This document shows, piece by piece, positions 1 to 8,143 of a DNA stretch of 64,000 bases. The first letter of the stretch is position 1; every line of letters begins with the position of its first letter. The notes below the pieces were generated by a model, which searched no databases, was not told the origin of the DNA, and saw nothing but the letters and a program-made list of their open reading frames with translations. The translations under genes were made by a program, and so were the position numbers. Origin of the DNA: Bacteroidales bacterium (GTDB lineage Bacteria; Bacteroidota; Bacteroidia; Bacteroidales; Tenuifilaceae); NCBI GenBank assembly GCA_013141385.1, contig JABFRB010000014.1:308559-372558 (forward strand), given 5' to 3'.

Positions 1-780
1 GATAAGTGGGAAATTAACGGAAATACGGTGAACTCGGCCTCTACACAAATTACCATTAATGCTAATACCACGGCAACGGCAACATTCTCATTAATTCCAG
101 CAACAACCTATAAACTTACGGTTTCTCACATTGGGAATGGTACTGTTTCTCCTGTAGATGGTGAATCAACCCACAATGCAGGTGAATCAGTTACCCTTAC
201 AGCAACTCCCGATAACGGTTGGCAGTTCGATAAGTGGGAGATTAATGGGAATACAGTAAACTCTGCGTCTACTCAAATTACCATCAATGCTAATACCACT
301 GCAACGGCAACATTCTCATTAATTCCAGCAACAACCTATAAACTTACGGTTTCTCACATTGGGAATGGAACTATTTCTCCTGTTGATGGTGAGTCAACTC
401 ATAATGAGGGCGAATCGGTTACCCTTACAGCAACTCCTGACCAAGGTTGGCAGTTCGATAAGTGGGAGATCAATGGAAATACGGTAAACTCTGCGTCAAC
501 TCAAATTACCATTAACGCAAATACAACTGCGGCAGCAACGTTCTCATTAATTCCAGTAACAACTTACAAACTCACTGTTTCGCACGTTGGGAATGGCACT
601 GTTTCCCCTGTTGATGGTGAATCGACATATAATGCAGGCGAATCGGTTACTCTTACGGCAACTCCTGACCAAGGTTGGAAATTTGATAAATGGGAGATTA
701 ACGGCATTATGATAAGTAATGCTTCTACTCAAATAACTATGAACACCAATATTACGGCAACGGCAACGTTCACAATTATT
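1..780 (+). repeat. 228-bp in-frame tandem repeats
   Basis: The codon block for YKLTVSH recurs at 109, 337 and 565, exactly 228 bp (76 codons) apart, with part of an earlier unit at 1-108. Units are highly similar at the DNA level; the last is most diverged, as expected at the edge of an array. Confidence 0.9.
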
Positions 781-1032
781 AGCAGTGTTGATATTGTTGA
801 TAATAGCGTAAAAACTTATCCAAACCCAACTAACTCTTTAATTAATGTTGAAAGCAGAAATATTATAAAAAACATCCAAGTATTAGATCTAACAGGTAAA
901 ATTCTATTTACCTCAGATTTAATATTAAAAACAACAACAATTGATTTATCGAATTTACCTATTGGTATCTATTTAATAAGAGCTGTTATTTCAGATAATA
1001 CAATTAAGGTGATTAAAGTATCAAAACGATAA
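1..1032 (+). CDS. T9SS-secreted repeat protein, 3' part only
   Basis: The frame is open from base 1, so the gene begins outside the window; the GTG at 28 lies inside a repeat and is not a start. The visible part holds one partial and three full 76-residue units resembling the divergent InlB B-repeat family (core YKLTVSHIGNGT, then a TATPD..W.FDKWEING stretch, then TATATF). The last ~75 residues form a T9SS type A sorting domain (YPNPTNSLINVES, LDLTGKI, LPIGIYLI, basic end). It should be exported by Sec, moved over the outer membrane by T9SS and anchored or released there; the repeats suggest an adhesin or stalk. The N-terminal functional domain is not visible, so the exact role is unknown. 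Confidence 0.85.
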   Translation, partial: DKWEINGNTVNSASTQITINANTTATATFSLIPATTYKLTVSHIGNGTVSPVDGESTHNAGESVTLTATPDNGWQFDKWEINGNTVNSASTQITINANTTATATFSLIPATTYKLTVSHIGNGTISPVDGESTHNEGESVTLTATPDQGWQFDKWEINGNTVNSASTQITINANTTAAATFSLIPVTTYKLTVSHVGNGTVSPVDGESTYNAGESVTLTATPDQGWKFDKWEINGIMISNASTQITMNTNITATATFTIISSVDIVDNSVKTYPNPTNSLINVESRNIIKNIQVLDLTGKILFTSDLILKTTTIDLSNLPIGIYLIRAVISDNTIKVIKVSKR

Positions 1033-1053
1033 ACTTAAATCAAGTTAGAGAAA

Positions 1054-1080
1054 GATGCCTGAGGTTCAGGCATCCTTTTT
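1054..1080 (+). terminator. Rho-independent terminator of the first gene
   Basis: A perfect 9-bp stem (gatgcctga with tcaggcatc) and a 3-nt loop are followed by a run of T, 21 nt after the stop codon at 1032. Confidence 0.85.
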
Positions 1081-1149
1081 TAAACCAAACGCTATAAGAG
1101 TTTATTAAAAAAGGTTTCACCTTAAACCCGAATCAATATCTTAACTTTT

Positions 1150-1180
1150 TTTGTTTTTTAATAACCATTAACTACATTGC
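1150..1180 (+). promoter_or_regulatory. Candidate promoter of the asnA leader
   Basis: TTTG at 1150-1153 lies 19 nt upstream of TACATTGC (1173-1180), a partial match to the Bacteroidota -7 element TAnnTTTG at the expected spacing. Transcription would start just before the first leader peptide at 1199. The -7 match is imperfect, so position is tentative. Confidence 0.35.
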
Positions 1181-1198
1181 ACCACAATTGAAGCAGAA

Positions 1199-1279
1199 AT
1201 GATGTACCAAACCAACAATAATCTTTCTAATAATAATACTACCAATAATAATTGGAAGTACTGGGAAGGTATTGTTTGA
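1199..1279 (+). CDS. Asparagine-rich leader peptide 1 (attenuator)
   Basis: A 26-codon ORF starting ATG-ATG and ending TGA. It has nine Asn codons in three runs of three (residues 6-8, 11-13, 16-18), then eight other residues ending WEGIV. The codons for Trp-Glu-Gly (1263-1270, gggaaggt) are the exact complement of 1307-1314 (accttccc), the 5' arm of the terminator that follows. A ribosome stalled at Asn codons would leave 1263-1270 free to pair and break the terminator; one that reaches the stop would cover it and allow termination. This is the arrangement of classical amino-acid attenuators, with asnA downstream. Confidence 0.85.
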   Translation: MMYQTNNNLSNNNTTNNNWKYWEGIV

Positions 1280-1303
1280 TAGGTAAAACCATAAAACTCA
1301 AAT

Positions 1304-1340
1304 AAAACCTTCCCAAAACTGGGGAGGTTTTTTGTTTTAT
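1304..1340 (+). terminator. Attenuator terminator 1
   Basis: Stem 1304-1314 with 1321-1331 (11 bp, one T-G pair), loop aaaact, then a T-rich tail. It follows the stop of leader peptide 1 by 24 nt, and its 5' arm is shared with the antiterminator pairing to 1263-1270. Confidence 0.85.
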
Positions 1341-1353
1341 ACCATATTTAATA

Positions 1354-1416
1354 ATGAGCCAAAACTCGAATAATAATAACAATAACCGTCCACCACCCAT
1401 CGGGAATGGTTTGTAA
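1354..1416 (+). CDS. Asparagine-rich leader peptide 2 (attenuator)
   Basis: A 20-codon ORF (ATG to TAA) with eight Asn codons: residue 4, a run of six at 6-11, and residue 18. Its sequence differs from leader 1, so it is not a recent copy. The distal part (1399-1406, atcgggaa) is complementary to 1434-1441 (ttcccgat), and 1408-1411 extends the helix with 1429-1432 after one mismatch; these overlap the 5' arm of the next terminator. The Asn run ends about 12 nt before the antiterminator arm, the right geometry for ribosome stalling. Confidence 0.85.
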   Translation: MSQNSNNNNNNRPPPIGNGL

Positions 1417-1428
1417 ACTCTTTTACCC

Positions 1429-1460
1429 AACCCTTCCCGATTTTCGCGAAGGGTTTTTTT
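1429..1460 (+). terminator. Attenuator terminator 2
   Basis: Stem aacccttc (1429-1436) with gaagggtt (1448-1455), extended by two inner pairs around a small loop, and a run of seven T (1454-1460). It lies 30 nt upstream of the asnA start and 12 nt after leader 2. Confidence 0.85.
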
Positions 1461-1490
1461 ATATAATACTAACTAAATTATCTTTTAAAA

Positions 1491-2522
1491 ATGGAAATTA
1501 CAGAAATGACGTACAAAAGCAAGTTGAGTCAGCGTCAAACGGAGAAAGCCATTGAACTAATCAAGGATTTTTTCTCAAAAAACCTTTCAGCATCCTTACG
1601 ACTAAGAAGGGTTACAGCACCAGTTATAGTTCAAGCAGGACTTGGCATTAACGATGATTTAAATGGGATTGAAAAACCAGTTTCGTTCTCAGCAAAATCA
1701 TTGAATGGACAACAGATCGAAATTGTTCAATCACTCGCAAAATGGAAACGGCTAACCCTTCATACTCTTAATATTGAGGAAGGAACTGGCATCTATACCG
1801 ATATGAATGCTCTTCGTCCCGATGAAATAACCGATGCAACTCACTCAATCTATGTTGATCAATGGGATTGGGAGAAGCGATTACTGCCAGAACAACGTAA
1901 TCCGGAGTTTCTAAGGGATACCGTTAGGAAAATATATCAGGAAATAAGAAAAACAGAATATATGATCTCAGAAGAGTTTTATGGAATTGATTCTATTCTA
2001 CCCGAAAATATAATGTTTTTCCACTCAGAGGATTTAACTTTACTCTACCCTACACTTACTACAAAGCAAAGAGAAAAAGAAATTTGCAAAAAATATGGTG
2101 CTGTATTTATTGAAGGTATTGGATACCCTTTGGTTGATGGAAAACCTCATGATGGTCGGGCTCCTGATTATGATGATTGGTCAACTCTAAGAGAAGATGG
2201 TAAAAGAGGATTAAACGGTGATATTATGGTTTGGAACCCTGTTCTTCAAGATGCTTATGAACTATCATCGATGGGAATTAGGGTTAACTCCAGTGCAATG
2301 ATTACACAACTTGAGATGCTAGATTGTAGCCAAAGAAAAGATTTATGGTTCCATCAACAGTTAATTAAAGGAGTATTTCCCGATAGTATAGGAGGAGGAA
2401 TAGGTCAATCAAGACTATGTATGCTATTGCTTAGGAAGGCTCATATTGGAGAAGTTCAAACTTCTGTATGGTCAAAAGATACAATTGATGAATGCACTTC
2501 AAAAGGAATAACCCTTTTTTAA
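1491..2522 (+). CDS. asnA: Aspartate-ammonia ligase (asparagine synthetase A)
   Basis: Cytoplasmic enzyme making asparagine from aspartate, ammonia and ATP (AMP-forming), related to class II aminoacyl-tRNA synthetases. At 343 residues it fits the family (about 330 in E. coli). Landmarks: SLAKWKR (81-87), ALRPDE (107-112), YVDQWDWE (121-128), and a GGGIGQSRLCMLLLRKAHIGEVQ end typical of AsnA (written here in full only as a landmark of positions ~298-320). The ATG at 1491 gives an N-terminus like the family; ATG 1506 is an alternative. It stands alone behind two Asn-sensing attenuators, which fits its role exactly. Confidence 0.96.
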   Translation: MEITEMTYKSKLSQRQTEKAIELIKDFFSKNLSASLRLRRVTAPVIVQAGLGINDDLNGIEKPVSFSAKSLNGQQIEIVQSLAKWKRLTLHTLNIEEGTGIYTDMNALRPDEITDATHSIYVDQWDWEKRLLPEQRNPEFLRDTVRKIYQEIRKTEYMISEEFYGIDSILPENIMFFHSEDLTLLYPTLTTKQREKEICKKYGAVFIEGIGYPLVDGKPHDGRAPDYDDWSTLREDGKRGLNGDIMVWNPVLQDAYELSSMGIRVNSSAMITQLEMLDCSQRKDLWFHQQLIKGVFPDSIGGGIGQSRLCMLLLRKAHIGEVQTSVWSKDTIDECTSKGITLF

Positions 2523-2537
2523 AAAATCCAGGTAAAA

Positions 2538-2560
2538 CCTCTCAATGAGTAATTGAGAGG
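2538..2560. terminator. Shared hairpin between convergent genes
   Basis: Perfect 9-bp stem (cctctcaat with attgagagg) and a 5-nt loop between the asnA stop (2522) and the stop of the minus-strand gene (2563). On the minus strand TTTT follows at once; on the plus strand the tail is weaker, so it may serve mainly the minus-strand gene. Confidence 0.65.
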
Positions 2561-2562
2561 TC

Positions 2563-3174
2563 TTACTCCTTTTTAATAAACTTTAGACTAACACGCTTCT
2601 TTGAGTCCGTTGGTATTATTGATACTATGTAGATTCCATCCTCTATTCCAGATAAATCTAATTGGTAAGAACTTTTATCAATTGGTAACTCACTCAATTT
2701 GAGCTTTTTTATATTCCTACCGATTACATCAGAAAGTAAAATATCCCCATTCAACTCAGTTGATATTTTTATAAAATTTGAGGCTGGATTTGGATAGATT
2801 AAAAAACCTTGCGATAATGGAATTTCATTAATACCTGTTGATCCATTTACCGCAGTAAAACTACCCACCATTCCCATCGATTCATGGATAGTACAAGCAT
2901 ATGAGTAGCTACCTGCAACTGTAACAGTATAATCAAACGAAGTATGTGTAGAATTTAGCGGTGAGTCCCATGCCGTTGCACCTACAGGTATAGTTCTAGA
3001 TGAGGTTGTATGAGAACCATCAGTCCATACCCAATGGATAACATCACCTACATTGACTGTTGGATTGGCTGGTGTGAATTCCATCCCAGATTGGTTAATC
3101 ACATGAATTGCTGAAAAGGAGTTTAAACTAATCAATATTAGACATGTGATGCTGAAATTCGTAATTGTCTTCAT
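2563..3174 (-). CDS. Secreted plastocyanin-like cupredoxin with T9SS tail
   Basis: A 203-residue protein: signal peptide (MKTITNFSITCLILISLNSF), a blue-copper domain of about 100 residues, and a T9SS type A sorting domain (YPNPASNFIKIS, GIEDGIYIVSI, KFIKK). The copper ligands look intact: a His in DGSHTT and the C-T-I-H-E-S-M group giving Cys, His and Met. It is expected at the cell surface as an electron carrier or copper-binding protein. The start at 3174 is chosen because the open frame to 3213 adds 13 residues before the signal peptide. It converges with asnA and is probably monocistronic. Confidence 0.85.
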   Translation of the reverse strand: MKTITNFSITCLILISLNSFSAIHVINQSGMEFTPANPTVNVGDVIHWVWTDGSHTTSSRTIPVGATAWDSPLNSTHTSFDYTVTVAGSYSYACTIHESMGMVGSFTAVNGSTGINEIPLSQGFLIYPNPASNFIKISTELNGDILLSDVIGRNIKKLKLSELPIDKSSYQLDLSGIEDGIYIVSIIPTDSKKRVSLKFIKKE

Positions 3175-3368
3175 ATTGCTATTTTTATTGATTCTAAATA
3201 GAAACAATTCCAATTCAATTATGTTCGTTTAAAAAAATACTAATTAATTGTTTTCTAATAACAAGTGAAAAATAACCTCGCTTTCTTTTTACCTTTTGTA
3301 ATACCATTATTTGGGATTTTGTTTCTACCTTTTATCCCCCTATATCAGCTATCTTTACAAAAAAAAGT

Positions 3369-4148
3369 ATGTCCAGGTTTAAGTTGACACTCGAATACGA
3401 TGGCTCCAAGTTCAAAGGATGGCAATTCCAAAAGGACTTGCCTACCGTTATGGGCAAAATAATGGATGCCTGCAAGGATGTTTTTAGTGCCAATGACTTC
3501 GAATTGTATGGATCTGGACGCACAGACACTGGTGTTCATGCTTTATTTCAGGTTGCTCACCTTGATATTAAAACGGTGATGCCTCCGCATATCATTAAAA
3601 TTAAACTTAACGACGCACTACCTGCAGCTATCAATATTTTGCATGTTGAAAAAACCAGTCCAAATTTTCATGCCCGTCACGATGCCGTTGCCCGAAGTTA
3701 TGTATACCATATATCTACACGTAGAACCGCATTCGGAAAGGATTTTGTGTGGTGGATTAAAGATAAACTTGACGTTAAAGCAATGGCAGATGTCACACCC
3801 CTTTTCATTGGAATGAAAGATTTTAAATCGTTTGGGGTAAAAGACAAGGAGGGTGAATCAACAATGGTGGATTTAACTTCCATAAGAATTTTTGAAATAG
3901 ACGATGCAATCCTAATCCATATAGTTGGATCTCACTTCCTTTGGCGAATGGTTCGGCGGATTGTTGGAGTTATCGTAGAAGTTGGACGTGGTAGAATGAC
4001 TGGTGAAGATATTCAATCGTTCTTTCGGGGGAAATCCGAAATCCCAGCACAGTTTACAGCTCCACCATCAGGCTTATACCTTGAAAGAGTTTACTATAAG
4101 GGCGATCCCATTTCGGACGAACCAAAATGGTTGGTGAATGTTCAATGA
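3369..4148 (+). CDS. truA: tRNA pseudouridine(38-40) synthase
   Basis: Makes pseudouridine at positions 38-40 in the anticodon arm of many tRNAs. The catalytic Asp is D53 in GSGRTDTGVHA. Other family blocks are visible: LEYDGSKFKGWQ near the start, NFHARHDAVARSYVYHI, FLWRMVRRIVGVIVEVGRG, and the PPSGLYLERV end. At 259 residues it has normal length. The ATG at 3369 starts exactly at the conserved N-terminus. No partner genes are implied by the context. Confidence 0.96.
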   Translation: MSRFKLTLEYDGSKFKGWQFQKDLPTVMGKIMDACKDVFSANDFELYGSGRTDTGVHALFQVAHLDIKTVMPPHIIKIKLNDALPAAINILHVEKTSPNFHARHDAVARSYVYHISTRRTAFGKDFVWWIKDKLDVKAMADVTPLFIGMKDFKSFGVKDKEGESTMVDLTSIRIFEIDDAILIHIVGSHFLWRMVRRIVGVIVEVGRGRMTGEDIQSFFRGKSEIPAQFTAPPSGLYLERVYYKGDPISDEPKWLVNVQ

Positions 4149-4212
4149 GATTATTATTGGTTTTAACAAAAAATCTATGAATTCAATTCATCGTTAATTA
4201 AATATTCACACA

Positions 4213-4557
4213 ATGGCATACGACGAAAAATTAGCAAACCGAGTTCGTGAACAACTAGTTAATCTTCAAAATATTGAAGAGAAAGAGATGATGGGTGGTT
4301 TAGTATTTATGTATAACGATAAAATGTGTGTAGGCATTGTCAAAGACGAATTAATGTGCCGTATTGACCCTGATTTGCACGAAACAGCCGTTGAGAAATT
4401 AGGTTGCCGAACCATGGATTTTACCAAAAGGCCAATGAAGGGTTATGTGCTGATTGATGATGTTGGAATGAGAACCCCAAAAGATTTAGATTACTGGATA
4501 AACCTTGCTCTTGACTTCAATAAAAAAGCCAAATCTTCAAAGAAAAAGAAACAATAA
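4213..4557 (+). CDS. TfoX N-terminal domain protein
   Basis: A 114-residue protein matching the N-terminal half of the TfoX/Sxy family (EEKEMMGGLVFMYNDKMCVGIVKDELMCRI in pieces, KRPMKGYVLID, WINLALDFN), with a lysine-rich tail. In gammaproteobacteria Sxy/TfoX induces competence with CRP, but stand-alone N-terminal domain proteins like this are common in Bacteroidota and have no established role. It lies 64 nt after truA and may be cotranscribed with it. Family assignment is firm; function is not. Confidence 0.8.
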   Translation: MAYDEKLANRVREQLVNLQNIEEKEMMGGLVFMYNDKMCVGIVKDELMCRIDPDLHETAVEKLGCRTMDFTKRPMKGYVLIDDVGMRTPKDLDYWINLALDFNKKAKSSKKKKQ

Positions 4558-4626
4558 ACTGTTACAGATACTATTCAATCTCAATTCCATTTGCATTAAC
4601 AAGGATGTAACTATTCAGCACAAAAA

Positions 4627-4791
4627 CCACGGAGACATAGAGAACATAGAGAAACACAGAGATGATTATTCAAAAAAATATATTGGTTTTGCATGCCATT
4701 AAACAATTTGCCAAGTTGTTTCAAGGCTATTTTTCTGTGACAGGTGAAACAACAATTGAAAGAAAACTCTGTGATCTGAGTGTCTCCGTGG
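4627..4791. repeat. MITE-like element with inverted ends
   Basis: The ends ccacggagac (4627-4636) and gtctccgtgg (4782-4791) are perfect inverted repeats, with an inner pair acagag (4656) and ctctgt (4767). The ~165 bp between TfoX and rluF has no convincing gene; short ORFs here read through the repeat. The ends belong to the same style as the arms around the GxxExxY gene near 60 kb (cacaaa/cacgga/cacaga runs). Confidence 0.6.
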
Positions 4792-4871
4792 TGAAAAGTT
4801 ACACAAGGACGATTAATCAACACTCCGAATTGATAAAGCAAAAAAGTGAATCCTTAAGATTTTACATTTAG

Positions 4872-5612
4872 ATGAAAGAAGAGGAATCAATCAGAATAAA
4901 CAAATACTTAACCGAGGTTGGATACTGCTCGCGCAGGGCTGCTGATATACTTATAAGCGAAGGTCGGGTTACCATAAACGGAGTTATACCCGAAATGGGT
5001 ACTAAAATCACCACAGATGACGAAATTAGAGTTGATGGTGATTTAATCTCAAAACCCAAATCAAAAACCATTTATATTGCATTTAACAAACCTGTTGGAA
5101 TAGTTTGTACTACTGATACCAAAGCCGAAAAAAACAATATTATTGATTTCATCAACTACCCAAAGCGTATTTTCCCAATAGGTCGCTTAGATAAGTTTAG
5201 TGAAGGCCTAATTTTCCTAACAAGCAATGGCGACATAGTTAATAAAATTTTACGTGCCAGGAACAATCACGAAAAGGAGTACCTAGTAACAGTAAACAAA
5301 CCTATAACTTCCGTTTTTATTCAAAAAATGAGTAAAGGCGTACCTATTTTAGATACAATAACACGAAAGTGCCATGTAGAACAAACGGGTAAGTGTGAAT
5401 TTAAAATCATACTAACACAGGGACTGAACAGGCAAATTCGTAGAATGTGCGAATACTTAAACTATGATGTTGTAAAGTTGAAGCGTATAAGAATTATGAA
5501 TATTAAGCTTGATGTACCAGTTGGCAAATGGAGATACTTAACCGATAATGAGCTAAAAGAAATCAACCGATTGGTTTCATCATCATCAAAAACTCATAAT
5601 GAGTCGAAATAA
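4872..5612 (+). CDS. rluF: 23S rRNA pseudouridine synthase, RluF type
   Basis: An S4 RNA-binding domain (residues ~7-60, IRINKYLTEVGYCSRRAAD) is followed by a RsuA/RluB/E/F-type catalytic domain with the active-site Asp in PIGRLDKFSEGLIFL. The block NKILRARNNHEKEYLVTV is close to E. coli RluF, which modifies U2604 of 23S rRNA. Residue QIRRMCEYL near the end is also typical. Length 246 residues versus about 290 in E. coli, mostly a shorter tail. The start ATG follows directly on the TAG that closes a repeat-derived ORF. Confidence 0.88.
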   Translation: MKEEESIRINKYLTEVGYCSRRAADILISEGRVTINGVIPEMGTKITTDDEIRVDGDLISKPKSKTIYIAFNKPVGIVCTTDTKAEKNNIIDFINYPKRIFPIGRLDKFSEGLIFLTSNGDIVNKILRARNNHEKEYLVTVNKPITSVFIQKMSKGVPILDTITRKCHVEQTGKCEFKIILTQGLNRQIRRMCEYLNYDVVKLKRIRIMNIKLDVPVGKWRYLTDNELKEINRLVSSSSKTHNESK

Positions 5613-5630
5613 ATTGGTGTAATGTTTACC

Positions 5631-5709
5631 TCCCCTACCCCTCCTTAAAAAGGAGGGGAAACCCTACCACCACTCTGTTATAGCCACATATTTGAGGGGT
5701 TGGGGTTTA
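5631..5709. repeat. Dispersed double-hairpin repeat
   Basis: Contains the hairpin cccctcctt/aaggagggg, then ctgttatagcc and gaggggttggggttt; its two ends are imperfect inverted repeats. The same building blocks make up the tandem units at 62.9-64 kb, so this is a solo copy of that family. Confidence 0.7.
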
Positions 5710-5749
5710 TAACACAATACTAAATTATTTAAAACAAATCACCCAAACC

Positions 5750-6256
5750 ATGATTGAAACAAACCGACTTATCCTAAAACCACTAACCCACGAGCAGCTT
5801 TTAAAATACATAAAACCAGATAACTCCTTGGAGGCAGAGCTAAACCTTCAAAAATCAACCAGAGTAATATCACCCGACCTCTTGGAAGCTCTTGAGCGCA
5901 GCATAATGCCAAGAGTTGCAGATACGAGTAAAAACTACCTATTCTCTACCCTTTGGACGCTAATATCCAAAGAGGAGAACATAATGGTAGGCGATTTATG
6001 CTTTATGGGAGAACCAAACTCTGATGGCGAAATTGAAATTGGCTATGGAACCTACGAGCAGTTCAGGAAAAGAGGTTTTATGACCGAGGCTGTTGGAGGA
6101 ATGATTAAATGGGCAAAAGAACAACCAAGTGTAAAATCAATTATTGCATCATCTCTGAAAAGCAATACCGATTCATCATCAATTCTTAAAAAAAACAATT
6201 TCACTATTGTTGAAAAAACCAATGAACTATATAATTGGCAAATCACGTTGAAATAG
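5750..6256 (+). CDS. GNAT N-acetyltransferase, RimJ/RimL-like
   Basis: A 168-residue acetyl-CoA-dependent acetyltransferase. It opens with the IETNRLILKPL pattern of the RimJ/L branch; motif A is GYGTYEQFRKRGFMTEAVGGMI at ~97-118 (Q/R-x-x-G-x-G/A replaced by RKRGF), followed by a conserved SIIASSLKSNTDS-SSILKKNNF segment where the paralogue family binds CoA and packs the last strands. Substrate cannot be read from sequence. It is flanked by dispersed repeats on both sides and starts the accessory stretch of the window. Confidence 0.85.
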   Translation: MIETNRLILKPLTHEQLLKYIKPDNSLEAELNLQKSTRVISPDLLEALERSIMPRVADTSKNYLFSTLWTLISKEENIMVGDLCFMGEPNSDGEIEIGYGTYEQFRKRGFMTEAVGGMIKWAKEQPSVKSIIASSLKSNTDSSSILKKNNFTIVEKTNELYNWQITLK

Positions 6257-6267
6257 AGGTGTGATTG

Positions 6268-6345
6268 TTACAAAGTGGTTGAATAGTAATTTCGGTTAAG
6301 GTATATCTTGAATTGGTGCAATCTGAAAACCGCTAATTTGATTCT
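6268..6345. repeat. Dispersed repeat, copy A (partial)
   Basis: Shares acaaagtggttgaat and ttgaattggtgca with the fuller copies at 8542 and 10163. It sits just downstream of the minus-strand hydrolase gene. Confidence 0.6.
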
Positions 6346-6378
6346 ATGATTGGCTTTCACATATCCGATTCTAACGGG

Positions 6379-7674
6379 CTATTCACTTGTCAATTTTATA
6401 AATTTTTCAGACTTAAACCCTTCGTTCAAAAATGAATTTCGGATAAGAATATATTTCTCAACGTTGTTTTGCATTCGGTGTCCGTCTTTAAAAAACAGAA
6501 GCTTTGAATTTGGGTAAGATTGTTGGATTTTGAGATTGATTTTATCTGAAAAAACAACATCTTCCGTACCTTTTAGTATTAAAACCTCTCCTTTGAAGTT
6601 GCTTCTATTGATATCAAAAGTTTTAGCAGATATTTTATTTTCCTTGTAGTAGTCTAATAAATCGGAAATGGCTTTAGTAGAAAACTCATAAAGCAAATTT
6701 ATTTCTTTTTGACTGTCGTAATTCAGCAAATCATAGCCAACCAATTCAACCCAACGTACCCTTGCTGCAATTTCCTTGGGCGATTTTATCATGTAGCTGA
6801 GTACCGAAAGATTGGTTACAGGTTTGAATTTGTATTTTAATAAGCCCCCACCGTTTTGCAGCCCTTTGAGCATTTTAAGCTGTGCTTCCCTCGGCGATTT
6901 TTCGGTTCTTCCTTTTTGATAAAGTATGTTACAGATTGTTTGTTTATCTATTGATTTTTGTTTTAATAAATCGTTCAGAATTGTTGCTCCAACGGGATTG
7001 AATTCTTCGAAATTTGACGAATATTTAATCCCACACTGCTGTGCTAAATCTGGCGCACCTGTTGATTCTAAAATCACACGATTTACATTTGCGCCATACT
7101 TTGAAATATACTGCTGTGCTAAAACTCCTGCCCCTGAAGCCCCAAAAACATTGATTTTATCTTCTTCCCCTAATATTCCTTTTTTAATTAAATCCAATCT
7201 TACCAATTCAATATCTTCCACTTGCTGGTCGGAATTGAACAATATTGTGGCTAATTCAAAATCCACTTTTCCGTTTTTGTAAACCTCTGGGAATAATGTT
7301 GGGGAGTGTCCTCTAACGCCTATCAACACATAAGAACTTCCACACAAAACATTTTCGAAAAACTGAAAATCTGTTTCGGTACTAACCAATTCCATCTGAC
7401 CATCGGTAAGCAAAAATGTAATATTCTTGCTTTTAAAAAAATTGGGGCTAAACAGATAGAAACCTCTGAAAAAGCCTTGTGATAAACGATTATGGTCAAT
7501 GGGTAAATTTATATAATGATGGAAGCTATCTTCTGGCATTTCTGCATAGAACTCATTTAACCCAATTCTGCTTTGTGGGATTTTATAGAAGTCGTAATGC
7601 AAATAGTAAAATACTCCCGCAATAATTATAAGGATTATGACAGCTGAAAGAAGTTTCTTTTTAGCTTTATTCAT
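6379..7674 (-). CDS. Membrane-anchored alpha/beta hydrolase
   Basis: A 431-residue protein with one N-terminal transmembrane helix (residues ~8-26), then an alpha/beta-hydrolase fold. The nucleophile elbow is VFGASGAGV (Ser in G-x-S-x-G), the acid is likely Asp in LKGTEDVVF, and the His is in FKDGHRMQ, in the right order for a catalytic triad. The fold resembles the S33/prolyl-aminopeptidase-like group; peptide or ester substrate is unknown. The active site would face the periplasm. Minus strand, alone between two dispersed repeats. Confidence 0.75.
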   Translation of the reverse strand: MNKAKKKLLSAVIILIIIAGVFYYLHYDFYKIPQSRIGLNEFYAEMPEDSFHHYINLPIDHNRLSQGFFRGFYLFSPNFFKSKNITFLLTDGQMELVSTETDFQFFENVLCGSSYVLIGVRGHSPTLFPEVYKNGKVDFELATILFNSDQQVEDIELVRLDLIKKGILGEEDKINVFGASGAGVLAQQYISKYGANVNRVILESTGAPDLAQQCGIKYSSNFEEFNPVGATILNDLLKQKSIDKQTICNILYQKGRTEKSPREAQLKMLKGLQNGGGLLKYKFKPVTNLSVLSYMIKSPKEIAARVRWVELVGYDLLNYDSQKEINLLYEFSTKAISDLLDYYKENKISAKTFDINRSNFKGEVLILKGTEDVVFSDKINLKIQQSYPNSKLLFFKDGHRMQNNVEKYILIRNSFLNEGFKSEKFIKLTSE

Positions 7675-7685
7675 TGGTAATTATT

Positions 7686-7770
7686 GTTACTTAGTTATGA
7701 TTTAGATAAACTTCGCTAACCGAGCGTATTTTGCGAGTTCGCTGAAAGCAATCTAAGACGAGCGGGCCTT
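7686..7770. repeat. Dispersed repeat, copy D (3' half)
   Basis: The stretch cttagttatgatttagata, cgctaaccgagcgtatt, ttgcgagttcgctgaaag and caatcta matches the 3' half of the copy at 10163-10350 almost base for base. It contains a small inverted repeat (tagata...aatcta, cgctaa...cgctga). Confidence 0.75.
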
Positions 7771-7806
7771 TTATATTAAACCCCTCATCCTCTTTCGGGT
7801 TTTTTA

Positions 7807-8142
7807 CTATCTAATAAGTTCAATTATTTTACCCGTTATATTTTCAAGAAAATCAGGTTTAACTGAGGTTGCTTTAGCTATGACAAGGCTTTCGTTCAGC
7901 AGGAATATTTTATGCAGCCGTATATAACTTTTTAGCGGTAGCTCTTTATCATCGGTGTAATTGTTGGTTTTAATGGGCAAAGAAAGATCGTCTTTTTTGT
8001 CCTTCGAGGTAATTTGTACCATCAGGTAATCGCCAGTTTTGTTCACTTCATGATTAGAAATAATCAAAGCTGGACGTTTCTTGTACTCCGCAGCATCAGC
8101 AAACGGGAACTTTATAATCACAATATCGCCTTTCTGTAACAT
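7807..8142 (-). CDS. MazF/PemK-like toxin (endoribonuclease family)
   Basis: A 111-residue protein with the PemK/MazF pattern: KGDIVIIKFPFAD at the start, then KKRPALIISN, the LMVQITSK strand and the SYIRLHKIF strand. Family members cleave mRNA at short motifs and are held inactive by the partner encoded upstream. Start ATG at 8142 lies one base after the stop of the upstream antitoxin-like gene, so translation is probably coupled. Cleavage specificity cannot be predicted. Confidence 0.82.
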   Translation of the reverse strand: MLQKGDIVIIKFPFADAAEYKKRPALIISNHEVNKTGDYLMVQITSKDKKDDLSLPIKTNNYTDDKELPLKSYIRLHKIFLLNESLVIAKATSVKPDFLENITGKIIELIR

Positions 8143-8143
8143 G

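Larger units (their letters stand above)
1199..1460 (+). promoter_or_regulatory. Tandem ribosome-mediated Asn attenuators of asnA
   Basis: Two complete attenuators in series, each with an Asn-rich leader peptide, an antiterminator arm inside the end of the peptide, and a terminator. Both must be read through to reach asnA at 1491. Predicted behaviour: enough charged tRNA-Asn gives termination twice; Asn shortage gives expression of asparagine synthetase. What is seen is the codons and complementarities; regulation is inferred from the trp/his attenuator logic. Putting two in series should tighten repression. Confidence 0.8.

Noticed and set aside
1239..1430. A 63-residue minus-strand ORF over the asnA leader
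   Set aside because: It runs through both terminators and the Asn codon runs; the plus-strand leader peptides explain the sequence better.
4662..4871. A 69-residue gene before rluF
   Set aside because: Its codons run through the inverted-repeat arms of the MITE-like element; no start signal or family pattern.
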